A stretch of 15,210 nt of DNA from Patescibacteria group bacterium. Lineage in GTDB: Bacteria; Patescibacteriota; Microgenomatia; Daviesbacterales; UBA10151. The position numbers were made by a program, and so were the translations under genes. The notes below the pieces were generated by a model. It was not told the DNA's origin, did no database searches, and was given only the letters and a program-made list of their open reading frames with translations. Below, piece by piece: positions 1 to 6,736 of the stretch. The stretch spans positions 1 through 15,210 of the forward strand of contig JAHIUE010000087.1 of the NCBI GenBank assembly GCA_018817205.1, in the 5' to 3' direction. Each line of letters opens with the position of its first letter. The first letter of the stretch is position 1.

Positions 1-1365
1 AGGTTTCCTACCGCGCTGATTGCTACTTTGACTATTCCTATTTTTTTTCTGCTGTTTATGGAAATTAGTGGATCTTTTAAGATTTCGCTTGTTGCAACAG
101 CTCTTCTGACAATTTCTCCCTGGCATATTTACTATTCCAGATACGTATCTGATCATTTGATAGCAGCATCGTTGGTAGTTTTAGGAGTTTTATGTTTTCT
201 TAGAATGTTAAAAACCGGCAGATGGTTTTGGAGTGTCGGCTCGGCTGTTTTCTTTGTTTTATCCATGTATACTTATTATGCAGAGCGTTTATTTGTACCT
301 TTGCTGCTATTACTGTTATTTCTTTTAAAAAGAAGAGAGTTAAAAGCTAAGTTTAAGCAAATAATTTTATTTCTTACGGTTTGTATTATTATCGCTTCCC
401 CTCTCATTTTTTCAGTTTTTTTTGGACCTGATAGAGCAAGAGCGCAAATGACATGGTTAGGTAATGATGTTGAATTTGTAAGAAATGTAGCAGTAAAACC
501 ATTAAGTAGTATTCCGTTTTTAGATTCGGATAATTTACTACTTTTCTATTTTGGAGCAAGAAAATATCTGAATTATTTTGATCCGGGGTTTCTTTTTTAC
601 AGCGGTTTAAATATGACCACAGTAGGTAGTTACGGATTAGGAGTTTTATATTTATTTGAAATCCCTTTCTTGATTTTGGGAATTATCACTTTATTTAAGA
701 CGAAGATAGCCAGTAGAGGTTTGATAATTATATGGATTTTGATAGGTTTAATACCTGCATCTCTAACGAATAATGAGCAACATCCGGGGCGCACTTTTGT
801 TATTCTTCCTATGCTAATATTGATTTCTGCAATTGGGGCAATAGAGTTTTTTAGATTGGTAAAGAACCATTTTAATCGGTATTTAAGAAACATAATTTTT
901 GCAAGTTTTTTAGGTCTTATTGTATGGAATTTAATTCAAGCATTTTTAATTTTTAGCGTTCATTTCCCCCGTCAAAGAGGAGAAAATTTTATGGAAGGAA
1001 CTAAAGAGACAGTTGAATATGCACTGATGAATAAAAATATGTATAAAGAGATAGTTTTTGATCCTTACAGAGGAATAGAAGCTCCATATATAGTGAGCAT
1101 CCCTCATATGTATATTCTATTCTACTCACAATATGATCCTGCTACTTATCAGAAAGAAGAAAAAATTAGATCAGATGGCTCTTTTGGCTTTGATAATTTT
1201 ACCATCCGGAAGATTGACTGGAGATTAGATAGGTCTAAAAAAGATACTTTATTTATTGGTAGCCCTTGGAGTTTGCCTGAAAAAGACATTAAAAATGATG
1301 AAATTTTAAGAAAAGTCTATCTTTCCGGCGGACAACCGGCTTTTTTGATTGTTTCTCCCAAGTAG
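1..1365 (+). CDS. GT39-like (PMT_2/ArnT-type) membrane glycosyltransferase, 5' partial
   Basis: The frame is open from base 1, so the true start and the first loop with the catalytic acidic pair lie upstream; 454 residues are visible. The visible part opens with the RFPTALIATL segment that follows the first loop in the paralogues here, then the SPWHIYYSR motif. About ten hydrophobic segments follow, then an extracytoplasmic C-terminal domain. Shared family landmarks are the loop with YFDPGFLFYSG leading to GVLYLFEIPFLI, the PASLT..EQHPGRT stretch before a late membrane segment, and a tail with FYSQYDPATYQ and SPWSLPEKDI. The tail closely resembles that of the gene at 8308 (SPWSVPEADI), so these two form a subgroup. 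As a GT-C enzyme it should transfer a sugar from a polyprenyl-phosphate donor outside the cytoplasmic membrane; donor and acceptor are unknown. A TTG near base 28 is internal and is not the start. Confidence 0.93.
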   Translation, partial: RFPTALIATLTIPIFFLLFMEISGSFKISLVATALLTISPWHIYYSRYVSDHLIAASLVVLGVLCFLRMLKTGRWFWSVGSAVFFVLSMYTYYAERLFVPLLLLLLFLLKRRELKAKFKQIILFLTVCIIIASPLIFSVFFGPDRARAQMTWLGNDVEFVRNVAVKPLSSIPFLDSDNLLLFYFGARKYLNYFDPGFLFYSGLNMTTVGSYGLGVLYLFEIPFLILGIITLFKTKIASRGLIIIWILIGLIPASLTNNEQHPGRTFVILPMLILISAIGAIEFFRLVKNHFNRYLRNIIFASFLGLIVWNLIQAFLIFSVHFPRQRGENFMEGTKETVEYALMNKNMYKEIVFDPYRGIEAPYIVSIPHMYILFYSQYDPATYQKEEKIRSDGSFGFDNFTIRKIDWRLDRSKKDTLFIGSPWSLPEKDIKNDEILRKVYLSGGQPAFLIVSPK

Positions 1366-1374
1366 TCTGGCTAT

Positions 1375-1403
1375 TTTACTTAAACTGGTTGAATTGGTAA
1401 TAT
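1375..1403 (+). promoter_or_regulatory. Possible internal promoter before the GT2 gene at 1411
   Basis: TTTACT (1375-1380) is followed after 17 bases by TAATAT (1398-1403), with an extended TG at 1395-1396. A transcript would begin near 1410, directly at the ATG at 1411. The gene has only a poor AAGG two bases from its start, so a near-leaderless message is plausible. The DNA is AT-rich and such hexamers arise often by chance. Confidence 0.3.
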
Positions 1404-1410
1404 TAAGGTT

Positions 1411-2304
1411 ATGGATATAAGAATATCTGTAGTTATCAATACCCTGAATGAAGAGAGAAATATTGAAAAGGCTCTGGAATCCGTTAAATGGGCTGATGAG
1501 ATTATAGTCTGTGATATGTATTCGGAGGATAAAACTGTTGAAATAGCAAAAAAACTAGGAGCCAAGATACTTTTCCATAAAAAAGAAGAATTTGTAGAAC
1601 AGGCAAGAAATTATGCAATTTCAAAAGTTTCAAATGAATGGACTCTAGTTTTAGATGCAGATGAGGAGATTCCAGAAAGTTTAGCGAAGAAACTGACAGA
1701 GATTAGTTCTAAAATGAATCAAATCGATTATGCCAGAATCCCCAGGAAAAATTTAATTTTCGGTCATTTTATGCAAGCTACAGGTTGGTGGCCTGATTAT
1801 AATATACGGTTTTTCAAAAAAGGGATAGTTCAATGGGGTGATAAAATTCATCGGCCCCCCGAGGCTTCCGGACAAGGATTAGATCTACCGGCTGAGGAAA
1901 AATATGCCATAGTTCATCACAGCTACAGGACTATCTCGCAATTTATCGAAAGAATGAATAGATATTCGAACGTACAAGCTCGGGAGTTAAAAGAAGAAGG
2001 AGCAAAATTTAACTGGAGAGATCTTTTTGAAAAGCCTTTAAGTGAGTTTTTATCAAGATTTTTTGCAAATAGGGGATATGAAGATGGTCTGCATGGTTTA
2101 ACATTAAGCTTCTTACAAGCTTTTTCTTCCTTGGTAATGTATTTAAAACTATGGGAAAGCAATAATTTTAAGGAGCAAGATATAGATTTGACAGAAGTAA
2201 AAGATCAAAAAGACAAATCAGCGGAGGTTTTTAATTATTGGATCAATAAATCGAAGTATCAGGAAAATTTTTTTCAACGATTGTTTAAGAAAATTAGGGA
2301 TTGA
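1411..2304 (+). CDS. GT2 family glycosyltransferase, WaaE/KdtX-like
   Basis: This 297-residue protein has a GT-A fold N-terminus: ISVVINTLNEE at residues 5-15, the nucleotide-binding aspartate D35 in CDMYSEDKT, and the metal-binding DAD at residues 82-84 (LDADEEIP). The middle contains RFFKKGIVQW and IHRPP, as in the WaaE/KdtX lipopolysaccharide-core glucosyltransferase family. A hydrophobic stretch near residues 229-250 (SFLQAFSSLVMYLKLWE) probably attaches it to the inner face of the membrane. The expected role is adding one hexose from a nucleotide sugar to a lipid-linked or surface glycan; the exact sugar cannot be read. The DMYSEDKT variant differs from the usual D.GS.DGT found in its tandem neighbour at 2307, which shares the ESVKWADEI block. 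The start is the ATG at 1411, 45 bases after the previous stop. Confidence 0.95.
   Translation: MDIRISVVINTLNEERNIEKALESVKWADEIIVCDMYSEDKTVEIAKKLGAKILFHKKEEFVEQARNYAISKVSNEWTLVLDADEEIPESLAKKLTEISSKMNQIDYARIPRKNLIFGHFMQATGWWPDYNIRFFKKGIVQWGDKIHRPPEASGQGLDLPAEEKYAIVHHSYRTISQFIERMNRYSNVQARELKEEGAKFNWRDLFEKPLSEFLSRFFANRGYEDGLHGLTLSFLQAFSSLVMYLKLWESNNFKEQDIDLTEVKDQKDKSAEVFNYWINKSKYQENFFQRLFKKIRD
2296..2300 (+). promoter_or_regulatory. Shine-Dalgarno site for the gene at 2307
   Basis: AGGGA sits six bases before the ATG at 2307. It directly abuts an in-frame TTG at 2301, which leaves no spacer. This spacing is the reason for choosing 2307 as the start. Confidence 0.55.
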
Positions 2305-2306
2305 GT

Positions 2307-3113
2307 ATGTTAAGCATAGCAGTAATTACCAAGAATGAGAAAGACAGAATAAAGGCTTGTTTAGAATCTGTTAAATGGGCAGATGAGATTGTTATTGTGG
2401 ATAATGGATCAAAGGATGGCACTTTAGAGATAGCAAAAAGCTATACGGATAAGATTTATAAAGTGAACATGCAAGATTTTGCCGGCGTGAGAAATTTTGC
2501 CATGGAAAAGGTATCGGGGGATTGGGTTTTGTTTGTTGACAGCGACGAACGAGTGTTAGAACAATTGAAGATAGAAATAGAAGAAATGCTCAATTTTGGG
2601 AATTTTTCCGCATTCGCCATTTCACGAAAAAACATAATTCTTGGTACAGAAGTAAGATACGGTCCATTTTGGCCTGATTGGGTAATTAGACTGCTTAAAA
2701 AGAGCGATTTTGTTACTTGGGTAGGTAAGATACATGAATACCCGAGATTTAAAGGGGAGTTGGGTTATACTAAAAATTCACTGCTTCATCTGACACATCG
2801 AGATCTTGACCAGATTATAATGAAAAGCCTGGAATGGTCGAAAATTGATGCAAAATTAAGATTTGATTCGGGCCATCCGAAAATATCTGGTTGGAGACTT
2901 TTGAGGATTTTTGTGACAGAAACTTTCAATCAAGGAATTTTAAGAAAAGGATTTTTTAACGGAACCGTAGGAGTAATGGACTCGCTACTTCAGGTTTTCA
3001 GCATGTGCATGACATACCTTAGATTATGGGAAATGCAACAATCTAAACCTTTGGACAAAGTATATGATGATTTGGACCAAAGACTTATTGAAAATAATTT
3101 CAAATATCCATGA
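2307..3113 (+). CDS. GT2 family glycosyltransferase, WaaE/KdtX-like (tandem paralogue)
   Basis: With the ATG at 2307 the protein has 268 residues. It shows the GT-A signature: LSIAVITKNE at residues 2-11, D32 in VDNGSKDGT, and DSD at 78-80 within LFVDSDERV. Like its upstream neighbour it has a WPDWVIRLLKK and KIHEYP centre and a C-terminal amphipathic or hydrophobic patch (LLQVFSMCMTYLRLWE) for membrane association. It most likely adds a sugar in the same glycan pathway on the cytoplasmic face. The two genes are tandem duplicates that have diverged well beyond the active-site blocks, which suggests different donors or acceptors. The stop overlaps the next start as ATGA (3110-3113), implying translational coupling. 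An in-frame TTG at 2301 would add two residues but has no usable ribosome site. Confidence 0.95.
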   Translation: MLSIAVITKNEKDRIKACLESVKWADEIVIVDNGSKDGTLEIAKSYTDKIYKVNMQDFAGVRNFAMEKVSGDWVLFVDSDERVLEQLKIEIEEMLNFGNFSAFAISRKNIILGTEVRYGPFWPDWVIRLLKKSDFVTWVGKIHEYPRFKGELGYTKNSLLHLTHRDLDQIIMKSLEWSKIDAKLRFDSGHPKISGWRLLRIFVTETFNQGILRKGFFNGTVGVMDSLLQVFSMCMTYLRLWEMQQSKPLDKVYDDLDQRLIENNFKYP

Positions 3114-4198
3114 AAGTAGCAATTTATTCCCCGTATTTGGATACCTTTGGCGGAGGAGAGAAATATATGATGACTATTGCAGAAGTTCTTGCCTCCGGCA
3201 ACATGGTAGATGTATTGCTGGATCAACATTTGATGGATTTGGGAGGAAATTATCTAAAAGATAAGTTATCGGAAAGATTTAATCTTAATATCAAAACGGT
3301 CAATTTTATCAAAGCTCCGGTCGGGAAGAAAAGCTCTTTTGTCTCAAGACTACTTTTTCTTAAAAAATATGATCTGTTATTTTATCTTACAGACGGAAGC
3401 ATTTTTTTTCCAACTGCAAAGAAAAACATTTTACATATCCAGTCTCCCCTGGTGGGCCAACCTGCCAAAAGCATATGGGGTAAATATAAGCTTAGAGGCT
3501 GGGATTTAATTATTTATAATTCTCAATTTACCAAAGCACATTCCGAGAAAAATTGGCCGATAAAATCAGAAATAATTTATCCCCCGGTTGATATAGATAA
3601 AATTAAGCCTTTAAAAAAGGAAAAATACATATTATCGGTTGGCCGTTTTTTCGGCTATCTCAAAGACAAGAAACATGCACTCCTTATTAAGGTTTTTAAA
3701 GATCTATTTGAAACTGGTCGGATAAATGAATGGAGTTTGCATCTGGTTGGATCAGCAGGAGAAGGAGATAAGGGTTATCTGGGGCAGTTAAAAGATCTGG
3801 CAAAGGGGATTCCGGTAAAATTCTATCCAAATTTGGGGTATGATCAGCTTATAAAGCTATATGGGCAGTCTTGGGTCTATTGGCATGCATTAGGATTTGG
3901 AGAAGAAGATCCTACCAAGATGGAGCATTTTGGGATTTCTACAGTTGAGGCAATGGCAGGGGGCTCTGTGCCGATTGTCGTAAACAAAGGTGGATTAAAA
4001 GAGATAGTAATTAGCGGTAAAGATGGTTTTTTATGGGTTGATTCAAATCAGCTTAAAAAGTTAACAACGGATTTAATAAGCAATACTAAATTATTGCAGA
4101 AGATGTCAAAGGATGCAGTAGAATCGGCTAAAAGATTTAATAAGGATATCTTTGTAAGGCAGATTCTTCAACTAACCGCTAAGAGTCTATTCAATTAA
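3110..4198 (+). CDS. GT4 family glycosyltransferase, ALG11-like
   Basis: This 362-residue protein is a GT-B enzyme. The N-terminal glycine-rich loop with acidic residue is at 14-17 (GGGE), following IYSPYLDTF. The C-terminal domain begins around residue 173 with YILSVGRFFG. The EX7E donor-binding motif is E272 and E280 in EHFGISTVEAMAGG, followed by VPIVVNKGG. The EHFGI..VE version preceded by a PTKM stretch resembles ALG11-type alpha-1,2-mannosyltransferases that extend lipid-linked oligosaccharides, so a mannosyl-type transfer on the cytoplasmic face is a reasonable guess, not a proven specificity. No signal peptide or clear membrane segment is seen. It overlaps the preceding GT2 gene by four bases, so the three genes from 1411 form one translation block. 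Confidence 0.95.
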   Translation: MKVAIYSPYLDTFGGGEKYMMTIAEVLASGNMVDVLLDQHLMDLGGNYLKDKLSERFNLNIKTVNFIKAPVGKKSSFVSRLLFLKKYDLLFYLTDGSIFFPTAKKNILHIQSPLVGQPAKSIWGKYKLRGWDLIIYNSQFTKAHSEKNWPIKSEIIYPPVDIDKIKPLKKEKYILSVGRFFGYLKDKKHALLIKVFKDLFETGRINEWSLHLVGSAGEGDKGYLGQLKDLAKGIPVKFYPNLGYDQLIKLYGQSWVYWHALGFGEEDPTKMEHFGISTVEAMAGGSVPIVVNKGGLKEIVISGKDGFLWVDSNQLKKLTTDLISNTKLLQKMSKDAVESAKRFNKDIFVRQILQLTAKSLFN

Positions 4199-4210
4199 CC
4201 CAAAAGAAAA

Positions 4211-4939
4211 ATGTCTCTGAACTTTTTTATGTTAACATATAATTTTCTGTACAAAATAATGATAAAAAATATACCTCTGCATGTATTAGTGATAATACTG
4301 AATCCCTGGTGGTGGGTTATTATTCAAAGGGATTTAGGGGTTGGTTTGCTGGTATTTGTCTTGAGTATATCTTTATTTATATATTTTTGGCAAAATAAAT
4401 CCAGAAAACTATTTTTATTACTGTTAACATTAACCGCAGTTATATTTTTTGTATCAATTAGAGAAGCTTTTGATGAAAGTATTTTTCGAAATTCGGCACT
4501 TGATATTCAGCAGTATAACAAAAGGCACGAGTTTTATGCTCATGATCTTGGTAAAATATACAAGAATAGATTTTCCTTAACTTATTTCAAGAATTTCAAT
4601 TTTCCGCTTGCCAAATTACAACGGAATTTTTTTTCTAATTTAGATCCTAATTTATATTTTTTTGCAAGTCACCCCAGAGAGAGATTAGGTGTTGATGAAT
4701 TTAAGAAGTACTCACCAATTTTTCTACCCTTTTTCTTAATTGGGGCTTTTTATTCTATATATATTTTATTCCCGAATCTTCTGATTTATACAGTTTTTGT
4801 TTCGTTATTAAGTTCAATAATTTCTCCTAAATACAACCTTGGACCTATATTATTTTTTGCGCTGATTAATTTTATGATTAGTATCGGAATAATAATAAGC
4901 ATAAAAAAAATATTGAAATATTTAGAAAAAAAAGCATGA
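4211..4939 (+). CDS. Small five-segment membrane protein resembling the C-terminal half of GT-C enzymes
   Basis: This protein has no confident family assignment; it is 242 residues from the ATG at 4211. Hydrophobic segments lie near 21-38, 43-60, 66-83, 168-200 and 210-232, with a polar loop near 84-167. The loop end (FSNLDPNLYFFASHPRERLG, then SPIFLPFFLIGAF) matches the place where the full-length GT39-like proteins here have HFTPQFLF.SG and then LY.F.APFLIIGL. The following IISPKYNLGPI resembles LIYPKFSPEVV in the protein at 6737. The N-terminal DE loop of GT-C enzymes is absent, so it is unlikely to be catalytic alone. It overlaps the full enzyme at 4936 by ATGA, suggesting a partner. The start is uncertain: M7 (4229) or M17 (4259, giving 226 residues) are possible. 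M17 has a perfect TATAAT at 4238-4243 upstream and would place NPWWW in the first membrane segment. Confidence 0.85.
   Translation: MSLNFFMLTYNFLYKIMIKNIPLHVLVIILNPWWWVIIQRDLGVGLLVFVLSISLFIYFWQNKSRKLFLLLLTLTAVIFFVSIREAFDESIFRNSALDIQQYNKRHEFYAHDLGKIYKNRFSLTYFKNFNFPLAKLQRNFFSNLDPNLYFFASHPRERLGVDEFKKYSPIFLPFFLIGAFYSIYILFPNLLIYTVFVSLLSSIISPKYNLGPILFFALINFMISIGIIISIKKILKYLEKKA
4238..4243 (+). promoter_or_regulatory. Possible -10 element inside the start region of the gene at 4211
   Basis: A perfect TATAAT lies 15 bases before the in-frame ATG at 4259. No good -35 is visible at 16-18 bases spacing. If active it would make a message with a leader of about eight bases for the shorter form of the protein. 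A chance match in AT-rich DNA is quite possible. Confidence 0.2.
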
Positions 4940-6585
4940 GATTCAACTGGAAGCATTTAGTTATTTTTCTGATAATTATTTTGGGTGCGGTAATTGTGAG
5001 ATTTTATCAGCTTGATAAAATACCTCCCGGTTTAATTATTGATGAAGCATCCGAGGGGTATAATGCTTTTTCCATATTACATACCGGCAAAGACCGTTAT
5101 GGACAAAGTTTCCCTACCCTATTTAGGTCGTTCGGATCATTTCAGGCCCCATTGTATACATATCTCTCGGTAATTCCAATCTATTTTTGGGGGAATTCAA
5201 TATTTTCTATTCATTTTATCTCTGCGGTTTCAGGAGTGGTACTAGTGATTACAACATTTATTTTGTTAATTGATTTTGAGAAAAGAAGAAGAATTGGTTT
5301 ATCAGCAGTTGCTGCTTTTTTAGTCGCAATTTCACCCTGGGCAGTATTTTTCTCAAGAATCGGTACAGAGGCAAGTTTAGGTGTTACATTATTTGCTTTG
5401 AGTTTTTTACTTTTTTATCTATCATTGAAACGACTCTGGCTTTTCCCTGTAGCTACATTTGTTTTGGGTTTATCTACGCACGCTTATTACAGCGAACGAT
5501 TGATCGGTGTACTTTTTCTAATTGGTTTTATACTCTTATTTAAGAAGACTCTTTTATTAAGGAAGAAACTTTTGATAGCAGGGTTAATGCTTTTTGCGCT
5601 TACTCAAATTCCACATCTGTTAATTGCTAATTCTGGGGCATTTACCAGAAGGCTTTCTCAAGTAGATTATTTTAGTAATCAATTTTTTCAAGTTAATAGT
5701 GGAGATCTTCGTTTTATTCCTTTTGGTAGATTCTTATTTATTATTAGAGAATTTTTGAGTCAGTATCTGGCGTATTTTTCTCCCAATAATCTATTTTTTA
5801 ATCCTGATCCTCAGGGTGCCCGCTCAATGCCTGACCTTTCAGTATTTTATAGCTGGATGATTATCCCGTTTGTATTTGGCTTGAGGTCGTTTACGAAAAA
5901 TCACTTGTCTCCGCTTGTTAGAATACTTATTTTATTAACTGTTTTAGCCCCTATTCCTGCAAGTCTTACAAAAGATCCGTTTTGTACGATTCGTACTCTT
6001 GTTTTCTTTTGGAGCATTACTATAATTATTGCCTTTGGCGTAAATTATTTATTAAATATTTTTTTGTCCTTTAAATCTAAAGCTCTAATCATTATTATAA
6101 TTGTCTCAATATCATTAATTCAACTGTATCTTGCTTATTTTGTTCTTCTAAAGTACGAGAGATCTGAGAATTATGGCTTTTCTTATTTAGAATTGCTGAA
6201 AAAGATTGAAATCGATAAAGATAGAAAGTTTGTTGTTGATTCAACTAGAGAATTAGGGACAGGGATTAGATTTGCTTTTATTAAAAAGTATGATCCTTTA
6301 ACATTGCAAAAAGCATTGGGGAGCAGAATCGTTGGACAGTATTATAGTAATTTCGAATACGATGAACCATATATTTTAGATAATATTGAAGCAAGACCCG
6401 TTATTTGGAGGGAAGATCCTTGTAAAAAGCAAGTTTTGGTAGGAGATATAATCGCAATTTCTAATGATCAGGTTAAAGAACATTATTTAAGATTTCTGTT
6501 TGATATTAAAAATTTAGCAGGCGATATTACTTTAAAAGCATATATTACGAATCCTGATGCAAAGTGTAATTTAGTCCCCCTTTAA
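4936..6585 (+). CDS. GT39-like (PMT_2/ArnT-type) membrane glycosyltransferase
   Basis: This full-length 549-residue protein begins with a membrane segment (8-24). The first extracytoplasmic loop follows with the catalytic-type acidic pair D36-E37 (IIDEASEGYNAFSI), then GKDRYG and FQAPLYTY, the counterpart of the K.P motif of this family. SPWAVFFSR, YFSPNNLFF and PASLTKDPFCTIRT follow in order; in the last, Cys350 sits near where several relatives have the His of a PHALR-like motif. About a dozen hydrophobic segments precede a C-terminal extracytoplasmic domain from about residue 420 with FIKKYDPLTLQKAL. The domain contains C496 and C544, a spacing mirrored in the next gene (C478, C525), which suggests a disulfide. 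It is expected to transfer sugar from a polyprenyl-phosphate donor outside the membrane. The ATGA overlap with the small membrane protein upstream implies coupled synthesis. Confidence 0.96.
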   Translation: MRFNWKHLVIFLIIILGAVIVRFYQLDKIPPGLIIDEASEGYNAFSILHTGKDRYGQSFPTLFRSFGSFQAPLYTYLSVIPIYFWGNSIFSIHFISAVSGVVLVITTFILLIDFEKRRRIGLSAVAAFLVAISPWAVFFSRIGTEASLGVTLFALSFLLFYLSLKRLWLFPVATFVLGLSTHAYYSERLIGVLFLIGFILLFKKTLLLRKKLLIAGLMLFALTQIPHLLIANSGAFTRRLSQVDYFSNQFFQVNSGDLRFIPFGRFLFIIREFLSQYLAYFSPNNLFFNPDPQGARSMPDLSVFYSWMIIPFVFGLRSFTKNHLSPLVRILILLTVLAPIPASLTKDPFCTIRTLVFFWSITIIIAFGVNYLLNIFLSFKSKALIIIIIVSISLIQLYLAYFVLLKYERSENYGFSYLELLKKIEIDKDRKFVVDSTRELGTGIRFAFIKKYDPLTLQKALGSRIVGQYYSNFEYDEPYILDNIEARPVIWREDPCKKQVLVGDIIAISNDQVKEHYLRFLFDIKNLAGDITLKAYITNPDAKCNLVPL

Positions 6586-6665
6586 TTTACTGAGTAATTT
6601 TCTCCTCGCTTAATATACTAGTGGTTATAGAGAAATTAAGATATAGTAAACAAACAGATAAAAAG

Positions 6666-6682
6666 GTTACGAGCCTTGTAAC
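6666..6682 (+). other. Short inverted repeat in the 6586-6736 gap
   Basis: GTTACGA and TTGTAAC can pair around a three-base GCC loop, with one G-T pair. No T-run follows, so it does not look like an intrinsic terminator. It lies upstream of the promoter candidate at 6700-6728 and could be an operator, a transcript hairpin or chance. The rest of this 151-base gap shows no gene. Confidence 0.25.
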
Positions 6683-6699
6683 TGAACGCAGAGTGAACA

Positions 6700-6728
6700 T
6701 TGTTAGTGTTGTATTATTTGATTATACT
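6700..6728 (+). promoter_or_regulatory. Sigma70-type promoter candidate before the gene at 6737
   Basis: TTGTTA (6700-6705) and TATACT (6723-6728) are separated by exactly 17 bases. Transcription would begin near 6735, two bases before the GTG start at 6737. The gene has no Shine-Dalgarno sequence and an in-frame stop at 6719-6721 rules out any start further upstream, so a leaderless message is the simplest reading. This is the best promoter candidate in the window and would split the cluster into at least two units. Confidence 0.45.
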
Positions 6729-6736
6729 TTAGTAAA

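Noticed and set aside
28..30. TTG at 28 as the true start of the first gene
   Set aside because: The frame is open upstream to base 1, and the residues before it match the segment following the first loop in the paralogues, so the gene is simply cut by the window edge.
630..893. Minus-strand frames inside the coding genes (for example 630-893, 1923-2162, 11932-12171, 13509-13706)
   Set aside because: All are antisense to strongly supported genes, with no start signals or family motifs; they are by-products of the + strand coding sequence.
2301..2303. TTG at 2301 as start of the second GT2 gene
   Set aside because: The AGGGA site directly abuts it with no spacer, whereas the ATG at 2307 has a six-base spacer and gives the normal family N-terminus.
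3064..3264. Short + strand frame of 66 codons over the junction of the GT2 and GT4 genes
   Set aside because: It overlaps two well-supported genes in another phase and shows no motif or ribosome site.
6587..6597. Palindrome TTACTGAGTAA just after the stop at 6585, considered as a terminator
   Set aside because: The arms leave a one-base centre, the stem is short and AT-rich, and no proper T-run follows. It cannot form a stable terminator hairpin.
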